A stretch of 33,443 nucleotides of DNA. It comes from a virus. Location of the stretch: positions 1 to 33,443 of IMG/VR virus record IMGVR_UViG_3300025138_012102; one strand, written 5' to 3'. The notes under the pieces were generated by a model, which saw only the letters and a list, made by a program, of their open reading frames with translations, did no database searches and had not been told where the DNA came from. Shown here in pieces: positions 5,838-12,877 of this stretch; position 1 is the stretch's first letter; the number at the start of each line of letters is the position of its first letter. Made by a program: the position numbers and the translations under genes.

Positions 5838-6389
5838 TTATACCATGGGTTTTCCGAACATCTTTTTTACAAATACTTTACCACCTAACTTTCTTTCATA
5901 TGACCCATCATCATATAATTTTATATCTTTTCCTTTAAGTGCTTTTTTTATTGTTTCTCCATCTTTAACTTGAGAAACATTAGCATTTTGTAATATATCA
6001 GACATTTTACCTGATGCTTCAATATAATTTGACGATTTACCTAATTGGTTAATAGTATGACCTATTGAACCTCTTTTTGCTGGTTTTGTACCATCATGTC
6101 CTAAGCCAACATGCTTTGTTCCTCCTGCTCTATTTTTACTTACAGTAACAGCATCTATTTCTGGGTCATCATCTAAGTCTATAACTTGATAATCTGATCC
6201 TGCTATATCACTAATTGATTTATAATTTGGATGACCACCTATAGGACCATAAGCATTCTGAATTAAATTAAGAATATCATCTTCTAAATCTTTAAGTTCA
6301 TTAGATGATAATGGTTTCCAAGTATTTTTTGGGATTTCTACTTCATTTAAATACTTATTTCTGAAATATTTTGTTAAATTGAAACTCAT
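5838..6389 (-). CDS. Conserved T4-like phage protein, GNAT-like pattern
   Basis: 183 residues. The middle (YGPIGGHPNYKSISDI, DYQVIDLDDDPEIDAVTVSK, GTKHVGLGHDGTKPAKRGSI, then NYIEASGKMSDIL) resembles a protein widespread in marine T4-like phages. I associate it loosely with an acetyltransferase-like fold. No catalytic residue can be named with confidence. It starts with ATGA overlapping the upstream hydrolase stop, so the two form a two-gene unit. Confidence 0.7.
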   Translation of the reverse strand: MSFNLTKYFRNKYLNEVEIPKNTWKPLSSNELKDLEDDILNLIQNAYGPIGGHPNYKSISDIAGSDYQVIDLDDDPEIDAVTVSKNRAGGTKHVGLGHDGTKPAKRGSIGHTINQLGKSSNYIEASGKMSDILQNANVSQVKDGETIKKALKGKDIKLYDDGSYERKLGGKVFVKKMFGKPMV

Positions 6390-6871
6390 ATTTTATTATA
6401 CATATCAGTAAATACTTGAAGTGGGATTCTGTGACCCATTTCTTTAATATGTTCAATTTTATAATTAACTGTTTTATCTTGGATATGATCCTTTAAGTAA
6501 TCTAATGTTCTATTTCCATCAACAATATTATCTTGTTTACCAATAACAATTGTTAATTCACTAGGTATGTGAGATTTAGCAAATTTAGGAAAATTGGGCT
6601 CAATTGTTCTACTATGTAATGCTGGATTAAATGCTAATACTGGTAATTGATAAAGACCTCCTAATACATAAGCTGCATACCCACCCATACTAGAACCAAT
6701 AATTAAATCAGGTTGGAATTCTTCTATTGTTTTAAGTAAAAATGTAAAAATATCATTTCTAGTATAATCTAAAGAAGGTGCATGAACATAACATTTAGTT
6801 GCTAAATAATCAACTTTTTCACCACCTTGTGGACTTTCTAAACCATGTAAATATAATACTTTTTGTTTCAT
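6386..6871 (-). CDS. Alpha/beta-hydrolase, YqiA-like esterase
   Basis: 161 residues from the ATG at 6871 (MKQKVLYLHGLESPQGGEK). LYLHGL at the start provides an oxyanion region, IIGSSMGGYAA has the GxSxGG nucleophile elbow, and a His near the end (EMGHRIP) completes the likely triad, with an Asp in GKQDNIVDG. This is the UPF0227/YqiA-type small esterase layout. The substrate is unknown; de-esterifying host surface polymers is possible. The longer frame to 6895 would begin inside the leader hairpin. Confidence 0.8.
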   Translation of the reverse strand: MKQKVLYLHGLESPQGGEKVDYLATKCYVHAPSLDYTRNDIFTFLLKTIEEFQPDLIIGSSMGGYAAYVLGGLYQLPVLAFNPALHSRTIEPNFPKFAKSHIPSELTIVIGKQDNIVDGNRTLDYLKDHIQDKTVNYKIEHIKEMGHRIPLQVFTDMYNKI

Positions 6872-6881
6872 AACTGTGTTG

Positions 6882-6891
6882 GGCTTGCACC
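6882..6891 (-). promoter_or_regulatory. 5'-leader hairpin of the hydrolase mRNA
   Basis: Minus-strand GGT-GCAA-GCC gives a 3-bp stem with a GNRA tetraloop, positioned as in the other three leaders. An ATG at 6895, just 5' of it, is in frame with the hydrolase. Confidence 0.4.
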
Positions 6892-6900
6892 TCATTTATA

Positions 6901-6934
6901 CGTAAATATACGAACCCTTCTTCAGGTATCCAAA
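6901..6934 (-). promoter_or_regulatory. Promoter for the hydrolase operon
   Basis: Minus-strand TTTG (6931-6934), a 20-base spacer ending GTTCG, then TATATTTACG (6901-6910). It begins 5 bases after the lipoprotein gene ends. Confidence 0.8.
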
Positions 6935-6938
6935 TATT

Positions 6939-7667
6939 TTAGCGGGGATTTCTACCAGATTTTGTATTACTACGCGTAGATCTTGAGTTATTATTTATAA
7001 CTGGTCTACTGTTATTAATTGGTCTATTGTTATTATATACGGGTTTATTGTTATTATATACGGGTTTATTGTTATTACGTATAGGTTTATTATTCCATAC
7101 TGGTTTAGTTGATATAACAGGTTTATTTGGTTTGGGAGGTTTTGGTTGTGTAACTGGTTTATTAGTTACTAATCTTGAATTACCAATTTTTCCAAAAGCT
7201 ATTCTATCTTTTATAGCCATTCTATTATCTGTTATTAAACTATTTCTTCTACCTGAGTTGTAAACAACGTTGTAACCTGAGTTATTATATGGTCCTTGAT
7301 TCCAATTATTGGAGGGCATCCAAGGTCTCATATACCAATCCCAATAATTCCAGGGTCTATTAAAATATGAATAATATGGGCTATGAATAGAATAAAGATT
7401 ACCTTGATAAAAATTAAAATCCATCCATAATGGTCTTGAACCCCAATAACCATAATTATGAAACCAATATAAATCAGAACTTCTATAAAATCCTAGATTG
7501 AAGTCTAGTGTAATAGTGTTAAAATCTAAAGTTGAAAATACTGTAGTTCCTGATTTTATGTCTTCTAAATAAACTACATCAGTTTCACAACATTTATCTA
7601 CTGGGGTGGATTTATATACCCCACATGAGGAGAATATAAGTGCTAGTATTATTAGTAATTTTTTCAT
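6939..7667 (-). CDS. Lipoprotein with Asn/Pro repeat tail
   Basis: 242 residues. The N-terminus MKKLLIILALIFSSCGVYKS is a lipoprotein signal with lipobox FSSC and Cys15 as the lipidation site. The middle is aromatic and Trp/Tyr/Asn-rich (WFHNYGYWGSRPLWMDFNF, SNNWNQGPYNNSGYN). The tail carries NNNKPVY heptads and is basic (SGRNPR end). It is likely exported and anchored in the inner or outer membrane. It looks like a bacterial surface lipoprotein and may act in superinfection exclusion or lysis; this is inference. Confidence 0.75.
   Translation of the reverse strand: MKKLLIILALIFSSCGVYKSTPVDKCCETDVVYLEDIKSGTTVFSTLDFNTITLDFNLGFYRSSDLYWFHNYGYWGSRPLWMDFNFYQGNLYSIHSPYYSYFNRPWNYWDWYMRPWMPSNNWNQGPYNNSGYNVVYNSGRRNSLITDNRMAIKDRIAFGKIGNSRLVTNKPVTQPKPPKPNKPVISTKPVWNNKPIRNNNKPVYNNNKPVYNNNRPINNSRPVINNNSRSTRSNTKSGRNPR
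7020..7082 (-). repeat. 21-bp tandem repeat, three copies
   Basis: On the plus strand GGGTTTATTGTTATTATATA(C) recurs with few changes in three adjacent 21-base units. Each unit encodes NNNKPVY or a variant within the lipoprotein tail. Copy number is likely to vary by slippage. Confidence 0.8.
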
Positions 7668-7670
7668 AAA

Positions 7671-7871
7671 TTAATTCATTTTTTCTATAGGCATGTCTAC
7701 CGATTTTTCTAATCTTAATTGATTATCCAGTGTCAAAAAAATACACATTCTATTTAATTGTTCTGGATTTGTTGATGCTAGCTTTATTAAATATTCTTCA
7801 TCAAATGTTTCAAATATATCTGTAAAGGTTAACTCGTCAAACAAACTTTCTAATTTTGTATTATTACTCAT
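7671..7871 (-). CDS. Hypothetical acidic helical protein, 66 aa
   Basis: 66 residues, acidic and leucine-rich (LFDELTFTDIFETFDEEYLIKL), predicted all-helical, with no signal peptide. It overlaps the upstream gene by 8 bases and lies 3 bases before the lipoprotein gene, so it is co-translated with both. No family recognised. Confidence 0.7.
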   Translation of the reverse strand: MSNNTKLESLFDELTFTDIFETFDEEYLIKLASTNPEQLNRMCIFLTLDNQLRLEKSVDMPIEKMN

Positions 7872-8076
7872 TTTTTAATTGTGTTACAGTCTCAGTATAA
7901 TTTGACTTTGGATTAAATGGTAATAATTCATTTAATTTATTTTTCCTTTTTTGACAATCACATTGACCATATACTCTTTTTACTAAATATTTAATCCCTG
8001 ATTTTTCCATAACCCACTCAACTACATCTCCAGCTCCTCTTAAATGTTCATCTTTATCATTTCCTTTTATACTCAT
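7864..8076 (-). CDS. Conserved small phage protein with CDCQKRKNKLNxLxPF motif
   Basis: 70 residues. GAGDVVEWVMEKSGIKYLVKRV followed by QCDCQKRKNKLNELLPF matches, from memory, a small family frequent in marine phages (GxGDxVexxtkxtGIkkvv...CgCxxRkexLNxxfP). The CxC pair suggests metal binding or a redox pair. Starts with ATGA over the stop of the 45-aa gene. Confidence 0.75.
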   Translation of the reverse strand: MSIKGNDKDEHLRGAGDVVEWVMEKSGIKYLVKRVYGQCDCQKRKNKLNELLPFNPKSNYTETVTQLKNE

Positions 8077-8210
8077 GATTTACCTTGTCCTCTATATGCT
8101 TTTTTATAGTTAACACTATTTTTTGATTTAGATGATTTAGTTTTTGAATGTATGCCTGGTCTTTTTTTCCTTTTTGACTTTGCATAGTTAGATGATATTA
8201 CTCTTGCCAT
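8073..8210 (-). CDS. Small basic phage protein (RPGIHSKTKSSK type), 45 aa
   Basis: Reads MARVISSNYAKSKRKKRPGI, then HSKTKSSKSKNSVNYKKAYRGQGKS. The core KRPGxHxKxKxSKxKxSxNYKKxYxGQG is a recognisable tiny family in many phages. It is strongly basic and probably binds nucleic acid, although its function is unknown. The stop overlaps the next start by ATGA. Confidence 0.8.
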   Translation of the reverse strand: MARVISSNYAKSKRKKRPGIHSKTKSSKSKNSVNYKKAYRGQGKS

Positions 8211-8226
8211 TTTTATTATAAATATA

Positions 8227-8790
8227 TCAACTACTTAACTCCGCTTCAACTTTATTCCAATATTGCACAGTTGTTGATTTATTTATACCTTTAGGACCAC
8301 CATTCCAACCTCTTGCTATTTCTTCAGCTGTATTTAATTTATAATAAGTAACAAATATATTAAACATTTCTATTGATTTTTTTCTATCCCATCTATCACT
8401 GTAGTTAAAATATATTGATGATTTTTTTCTATTTAAAATTCTATTAACATCATCTACCATACATTTTCTAATTTGTAAACACCCTACAGCATCTTCACCG
8501 GCAGCATAAGCATTATTATTATTCCCAGATTCAATAAACATAATAGCTTCTAAAATATCATCTTTATCTATATCATATCTTGATAATTCCCTATTATAAA
8601 TTAAAGTATCAATTTCATTTTCTAAACTGTCTGTTTTTTCAATTAAATCATCTATATAATTTTTATATTCAATAGAATTTGATTTTAGTATTCTATTTTG
8701 ATCACATAAATTTAAAATTAATGTTAAACAAATTGCACCTAAACATAAAAAACTGTAGTTTTTTAATGTTTTTCTTGTAAAAAATTTCAT
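8227..8790 (-). CDS. Membrane-anchored lytic transglycosylase-like protein
   Basis: 187 residues. A basic start and hydrophobic helix (about 11-27, FLCLGAICLTLIL) form a signal anchor. A coiled-coil-like linker follows (DDLIEKTDSLENEIDTL), then a lysozyme-like domain with FIESGNNNNAYA (Glu87 the likely catalytic acid), GCLQIRKCMVDDVNRIL and ARGWNGGPKG. This is the SLT fold layout with ES, GxxQI and a late Asn-Gly-Gly motif. It would cleave peptidoglycan from the periplasmic side, in lysis or virion entry. Confidence 0.8.
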   Translation of the reverse strand: MKFFTRKTLKNYSFLCLGAICLTLILNLCDQNRILKSNSIEYKNYIDDLIEKTDSLENEIDTLIYNRELSRYDIDKDDILEAIMFIESGNNNNAYAAGEDAVGCLQIRKCMVDDVNRILNRKKSSIYFNYSDRWDRKKSIEMFNIFVTYYKLNTAEEIARGWNGGPKGINKSTTVQYWNKVEAELSS

Positions 8791-8791
8791 A

Positions 8792-9091
8792 TTATTCTTC
8801 TTTTAAATATTCGATTGCTTTTTTTATCCCTGAACATGATTCATAATCTTCATGGTAAACATGGATTTGTAAATTTTCTTCTAATGTTTCTATAAAATCA
8901 TCTCTATGACAAGTTACATCTACTATTGAGTCTTCATCTTTTATGTAAATTTCAAGTATATGGATGTGTTTCTTTTTTCCAATTAAATTTTGTAGTATAC
9001 TACTCACAATAAGTTTAGATATTATTATATCTTTATCCTTAATCCTTTGCTCAAATTCTTCAACATTTTCTACATTTACTACTGTTGCCAT
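8792..9091 (-). CDS. UVR-motif-like small protein A
   Basis: 99 residues ending YHEDYESCSGIKKAIEYLKEE, which resembles the UvrB/C interaction (UVR) motif (EDYExAxxlRdxI). The preceding segment (HILEIYIKDEDSIVDVTCHRDDFIETLEENL) aligns by eye with the product of 10785-11105, so the two appear paralogous. No membrane segment. The role is unknown; the terminal helix pair may mediate protein contacts. Confidence 0.7.
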   Translation of the reverse strand: MATVVNVENVEEFEQRIKDKDIIISKLIVSSILQNLIGKKKHIHILEIYIKDEDSIVDVTCHRDDFIETLEENLQIHVYHEDYESCSGIKKAIEYLKEE

Positions 9092-9093
9092 TT

Positions 9094-9273
9094 TTAAAAC
9101 TTATCTAAAAAATTACCTTTTATACTTTTTGATCTTAAATTATCTCTTTTTTCTTCATCTTTTAACATTTTATTTGCTAATTTTTCAAGATGTCTCGATT
9201 TTATCTTATCATAATCATTTACTATTTGATCGTGTTTTTTGTGCTTTTTTATATTTCTTATTTTTTTAACCAT
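9094..9273 (-). CDS. Lys-rich small protein, 59 aa
   Basis: Reads MVKKIRNIKKHKKHDQIVND, then a helical stretch YDKIKSRHLEKLANKMLKDE and a basic tail. About a third of residues are Lys or Arg. It fits exactly between the HNH gene (ends 9275) and the UVR-like gene (starts 9091), with gaps of 1 and 2 bases. That packing argues that it is real. Likely nucleic acid binding by charge alone. Confidence 0.65.
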   Translation of the reverse strand: MVKKIRNIKKHKKHDQIVNDYDKIKSRHLEKLANKMLKDEEKRDNLRSKSIKGNFLDKF

Positions 9274-9274
9274 A

Positions 9275-9901
9275 TTATTTATATGATATTAAATTCAAAC
9301 CATCATCCTCTGGTTTTTCTAATCCTAATTCTATTAATCTTTGTCTTTGATAATCATCTAATTCCCATTCAACTGTACTTTGATTTACAGGAACATGATC
9401 TTCTATACCTTTTATTTGCTTATCTGAAAATATATCCCCAACTGTTAAAAAATAATGATTATAACATAATAATTCAATATTTTCTTTTCTATAATTTTTT
9501 TTGTTATTATCTTTAAAATGTAATAATAGAGGCATTTTATAATCAGATACTCTACGCTCATGAAATTTACATAAAGAACATTCTTCAAGTAAATGACCTT
9601 CTGTTATTAACCTATATTTAATTTTATCAGGAGAAAAAGATGAAACATCTATTCTTCCTTCTATAATATCTAATAAAGCTGGTTCTTTACCTTTACTCCT
9701 AAGAAATTTAGGTATACCTTTCCCAGATTGATTTTTATGTTGCTCAAATAAGTTATCATGCGTATTACTTTCATATAATTTAGCCCATTTTTTATAATGA
9801 ACATATGAACAGTTTAAATAGCGTGCAGCAGCTCTATTAGATTTAGTTTTACCCATAGCTGCTACAATTAACTCCTTATTTAAAGGTTTTGCTTTTGGCA
9901 T
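9275..9901 (-). CDS. HTH plus HNH endonuclease-like protein
   Basis: 208 residues. An N-terminal helix-turn-helix-like region (about 11-43, AAMGKTKSNRAAARYLNCSY then VHYKKWAKLY) precedes a zinc-binding HNH-type domain. That domain has C108-x2-C111, H128 in LLLHFKDNN, N141 in RKENIELLCYNH, C146 and H149. Phages use such proteins as homing endonucleases or in replication and packaging. It is free-standing here; the nearest split gene is the polymerase, some 20 kb away. DNA cleavage is likely but not proven by sequence. Confidence 0.75.
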   Translation of the reverse strand: MPKAKPLNKELIVAAMGKTKSNRAAARYLNCSYVHYKKWAKLYESNTHDNLFEQHKNQSGKGIPKFLRSKGKEPALLDIIEGRIDVSSFSPDKIKYRLITEGHLLEECSLCKFHERRVSDYKMPLLLHFKDNNKKNYRKENIELLCYNHYFLTVGDIFSDKQIKGIEDHVPVNQSTVEWELDDYQRQRLIELGLEKPEDDGLNLISYK

Positions 9902-9903
9902 TT

Positions 9904-10164
9904 TTAATTATCGTATTTATCCCATTTGGGTTTTCGATTATTTACTTCTTCTACCTTTAATGCTTGTTCAGGAGACATAATTTGGATATCATTCCAAGTA
10001 TGATCACCTGTACCATTAACTGTACTTACTGCTTTATATGCTCCTGTGGTTGAACAGTCAACGCAAACTTTATAACCAAATTTAGTTAATCTTAGTTCGG
10101 GCATTTCTTCTTTACATGATACACAGGATATCATCTTCAAATCTTTTGGATATGTTCTTTTCAT
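9904..10164 (-). CDS. Small zinc-finger protein, 86 aa
   Basis: From ATG 10164 it reads MKRTYPKDLKMISCVSCKEE, with CVSC and then CVDC 18 residues later forming a four-cysteine zinc site. The C-terminal half (GDHTWNDIQIMSPEQALKVEE) is unassigned. The longer frame to 10218 would encode the promoter -7 box, so the internal ATG is the true start. The pattern recalls small DksA-like or zinc-ribbon regulators of phages. It is the first gene after the promoter at 10197-10230. Confidence 0.75.
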   Translation of the reverse strand: MKRTYPKDLKMISCVSCKEEMPELRLTKFGYKVCVDCSTTGAYKAVSTVNGTGDHTWNDIQIMSPEQALKVEEVNNRKPKWDKYDN

Positions 10165-10196
10165 AGTTATAATTATACGTAACCTTAATTTATTTA

Positions 10197-10230
10197 CCGA
10201 AATATACGAAGGATACACGCAAAATCCAAA
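10197..10230 (-). promoter_or_regulatory. Promoter for the 10.2-6.9 kb gene run
   Basis: Minus-strand TTTG (10227-10230), a 20-base spacer ending CTTCG, then TATATTTCGG (10197-10206). GGAT and ATCC within the spacer could pair. The leader is 33 bases without the conserved hairpin. Confidence 0.8.
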
Positions 10231-10242
10231 CTATTTATAATA

Positions 10243-10641
10243 TTATTTGGGAAACCTATGCATTAAAAATTGATATAAATCTTTAGCTGTTATAATGGAA
10301 TATGTTTTTCCATCTTCACCTTCAAAAGGAACAACTTTACCATCTGGGTTAAATCTATCTAATAACCACCACATTATCATATCAAATGATGATTCTCCAT
10401 AATGTACTTTTAATAAAGTTTCAATAATTAACCATAATTCACTCTTTGATTTAGTTAAATCAATACCCGATAATTCAAATAAAGCTTCATCATCTTTATG
10501 AGCTTTATCTAATTTATTTATTAATAAACAAAACAAACTTTCATCTGTGGCCACTAAAGTATCTTTAATAGTTACATCTGATCCTAATATTTCCTTAAAT
10601 AGATTTTTTAAATCATCTTTATCTTCAAATCCTTCACTCAT
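10243..10641 (-). CDS. Hypothetical phage protein, 132 aa
   Basis: 132 residues, acidic, soluble and largely helical in its N-terminal two thirds. It has a distinctive YGESSFDMIMWWLLDRFNPD segment followed by a beta-like VVPFEGEDGKTYSIITAKDL. It may be a conserved T4-like marine phage protein, but I cannot name it. It overlaps the small gene upstream by 8 bases, and the next promoter follows within 30 bases of its end. Confidence 0.7.
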   Translation of the reverse strand: MSEGFEDKDDLKNLFKEILGSDVTIKDTLVATDESLFCLLINKLDKAHKDDEALFELSGIDLTKSKSELWLIIETLLKVHYGESSFDMIMWWLLDRFNPDGKVVPFEGEDGKTYSIITAKDLYQFLMHRFPK

Positions 10642-10795
10642 CTACTTCTACTACTTTAAATATTTTTAAAAATTGTTTAGTATCCATTTGTTTAATACCA
10701 CTAGCAAAAGCGATGGCTCTTTCTATACTATCTGCATTAAAAAGCATAATAGCATCCTTTTCTTCACTGTTTTTATTATAAACTTTAAATTTCAT
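10634..10795 (-). CDS. Small protein, 53 aa
   Basis: Reads MKFKVYNKNSEEKDAIMLFN, then ADSIERAIAFASGIKQMDTK and a final strand-like QFLKIFKVVEVDE. The strand-helix-strand pattern suggests a compact alpha/beta fold. It overlaps its upstream neighbour by 11 bases and its downstream neighbour by 8, filling the only gap there. No family recognised. Confidence 0.65.
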   Translation of the reverse strand: MKFKVYNKNSEEKDAIMLFNADSIERAIAFASGIKQMDTKQFLKIFKVVEVDE

Positions 10796-11105
10796 TTATT
10801 AATTTTTTAATTAAATCACAGGTTTCATAATCTTCATCTTTAATATAATGTTGGATAATATTAGATAATACACTTTTATAATTAGATTTATCTAATTCAA
10901 CAACTAAAGATAAATTAAATATGTTAAATAGTTCAACTTTATTTAAATTATTTTTAATAGCATCTTTAATAGTATCTAAAACATCTTCAATAATAAATTG
11001 TCTAAATTCTTCTCTTATTGCTAATTTTTTTAAATCTTCGGCATCATTATAAACAATTTCTATAAGGGTTGTTTTATTTTTGTTCTCTTTGACTTTTTCT
11101 TCCAT
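10785..11105 (-). CDS. UVR-motif-like small protein B
   Basis: 106 residues. The C-terminus (HYIKDEDYETCDLIKKLINEI) carries the same UVR-like helix pair as the product of 8792-9091. The 30 residues before it align by eye (FNIFNLSLVVELDKSNYKSVL). The N-terminal half differs, with a longer charged helix. Two diverged copies about 1.7 kb apart suggest an old duplication. The leader (TATAAATGA) resembles other leaders, but the promoter match is weak. Confidence 0.7.
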   Translation of the reverse strand: MEEKVKENKNKTTLIEIVYNDAEDLKKLAIREEFRQFIIEDVLDTIKDAIKNNLNKVELFNIFNLSLVVELDKSNYKSVLSNIIQHYIKDEDYETCDLIKKLINEI

Positions 11106-11137
11106 AGTGAGGGATTTAAGAGGTTCATTTATAAATA

Positions 11138-12016
11138 TTATATTACTTCTACTTCTATATCAATGTTAAACAATCCCCAATTTTTATTATTTTTAGAAGT
11201 TGTAAAATTTTCTACCCAACTATAAACATCATTATATGCTTTATTATCTCCTTTATATGCTCCTTTATTTTCATTATCATTTACTCTTGTACCATCTTCT
11301 TTTGTAAAATATGCTCCATGTTCCATATGATAAATTGCGGGCTCATATTTAACTTCTAAATTACATCCATTTATTACTGCTTTTTTCTGAATATTAGTAT
11401 CTATAAAACAAGCATATATCATTTCTTCTTCAAATCCTTTAATATTTTCCCAAACACTTTTATGTGCTATTTGAAAATCCCCACAACAATTTATTAAACT
11501 AAAATTATCATTAGGAGAGACTTTAGCTGGAAAATGTCTAGCTGGAATATTAATTAGTGCTTCTCTTAAATTTTTTAATGATTTACCATTTGTTTGTATT
11601 AAATCTTTTGGGGCTTCTCTTCTAGATACTGTGTAAAATGTGTTTTTATTTAATGTTTTAATTAAATTTTTTAATTCTCTTCTTGTAGGTGGGATTACAT
11701 CTATATTAGTTGATACTATCCAATCAGCATCACTTCTTCTTATAGCTATATTTCTACTAATTCCTTCATTGCATTTTTGAGCATTAGCATCAAATATTAT
11801 TTGATTAACAGTACTACTAGGAATACAATAATGTTTAATCCTTCCAGTTTTAGGAAGTTTCTCATCAATTTCCCATATAAAAGACCCATCTGGAGAATTC
11901 CAATCTACATAATTAACTTCATCAAAAGTTTCAACCATTGATTTAAAATGTATAATTCCCCTTTCGAAGTCTTTATAACCATCATTTCTATTTACCGTTA
12001 CGGATGCAATCTTCAT
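11138..12016 (-). CDS. GT-A-type glycosyltransferase
   Basis: 292 residues. It starts MKIASVTVNRNDGYKDFERG, a GT2-like opening strand with a nucleotide-sugar loop. The metal site is likely around SDADWIVSTNIDVIPPTRREL (NID-V in place of DxD). Later, GDFQIAHKSVWENIKGFEEEMIYACFIDTN resembles the acceptor-side G-F-(D/E)E motif of GT2/GT27 enzymes. The sugar is unknown. It overlaps the Fcl-like gene by 29 bases and is the last gene of the glycan cluster. Confidence 0.75.
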   Translation of the reverse strand: MKIASVTVNRNDGYKDFERGIIHFKSMVETFDEVNYVDWNSPDGSFIWEIDEKLPKTGRIKHYCIPSSTVNQIIFDANAQKCNEGISRNIAIRRSDADWIVSTNIDVIPPTRRELKNLIKTLNKNTFYTVSRREAPKDLIQTNGKSLKNLREALINIPARHFPAKVSPNDNFSLINCCGDFQIAHKSVWENIKGFEEEMIYACFIDTNIQKKAVINGCNLEVKYEPAIYHMEHGAYFTKEDGTRVNDNENKGAYKGDNKAYNDVYSWVENFTTSKNNKNWGLFNIDIEVEVI

Positions 12017-12875
12017 AATATTTTATTGTTTTTATTAACCCCTTTTTTAAAGTAGTAAATTTATATTCTTTTAAATGGGTATTAACTAGTTTTTTACTTG
12101 GTGAACCTACAAATTGATCTTCATCCCAAACAATTTTTTTAGAATCAAAATCAACTATATCACATATAGCTTGTGCATATTCTTTTAAAGTATGAGTTTT
12201 ACCTGATGATAAATTAAATATAGTAGGAGATTCAGTATTATCAATACAAGCCATGATTAATTCAATAGCATCATCTATATAAATCAATTCTCTTTCTTGT
12301 GTACCATCCCCCCAAAGTGTAACATTATATCCTAAATCTTTTGCTGCTTTTATTTTTCTTATTAAATCAAATATAAAATGTTTATCATTTAAATTATAAT
12401 CAGGACCATAAAATACAGATGGAATTAAGTAATTATAACTCATAAAAAATTCTTTATTTAAAGCTTTTAACCCTACTAATAAGTTTCTTTTAGCCATCCC
12501 ATATACTTCATAACCTTCTTCAGGTTCTCCTGTTAAATAATTATCTTCAGATTTTATAACATTATTATTATAACCACATGAAGAACCAAAAGTAATCATA
12601 TGGGCTCTTTGTTGGTTATCAGCCCAATAAGCTAACATATCAGCATTAATACTATTATTAATGACCCATTGTTCTCCTGGGTGTTTTTGGCAATATCCTC
12701 CTGCTTCTGTTTTTACAGCTAAATGTACAATAACATCAATTGTATTTTTTTCTAAATTCCACATACTAGTAAAATTAGTAGAATTAATTTCTACAATTTC
12801 ATGTTTTTCTTTTTTTAACTTTTTTACTAAATGTTTACCTACAAATCCTGTAGATCCTGTTACTAATATTTTCAT
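11988..12875 (-). CDS. NAD-dependent epimerase/reductase, GDP-fucose-synthase-like
   Basis: 295 residues. Rossmann motif GSTGFVGKHL at 7-16; catalytic YGMAK (YxxxK); an upstream GSSCGY provides the Ser. RELIYIDDAIELIMACID and IFNLSSGKTHTLKEYA are typical of Fcl-type extended SDRs that act on GDP-4-keto-6-deoxy sugars. It would supply a deoxy sugar donor, possibly fucose-like, for the GT10-like enzyme nearby. The length is a little below cellular Fcl (about 320). Exact substrate is inferred. Confidence 0.8.
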   Translation of the reverse strand: MKILVTGSTGFVGKHLVKKLKKEKHEIVEINSTNFTSMWNLEKNTIDVIVHLAVKTEAGGYCQKHPGEQWVINNSINADMLAYWADNQQRAHMITFGSSCGYNNNVIKSEDNYLTGEPEEGYEVYGMAKRNLLVGLKALNKEFFMSYNYLIPSVFYGPDYNLNDKHFIFDLIRKIKAAKDLGYNVTLWGDGTQERELIYIDDAIELIMACIDNTESPTIFNLSSGKTHTLKEYAQAICDIVDFDSKKIVWDEDQFVGSPSKKLVNTHLKEYKFTTLKKGLIKTIKYYEDCIRNGK

Positions 12876-12877
12876 AC

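Noticed and set aside
10165-10218. Longer start for the zinc-finger gene
   Set aside because: The extra codons read through the promoter -7 box; the ATG at 10164 follows a normal leader.
11106-11170. Promoter for the UVR-like/GT junction (TATTTATAAATGA with TTG 20 bases upstream of TAATATT)
   Set aside because: The -7 element (TAATATT) departs from TATATTT and lies in an AT-rich gene end; too weak to annotate.
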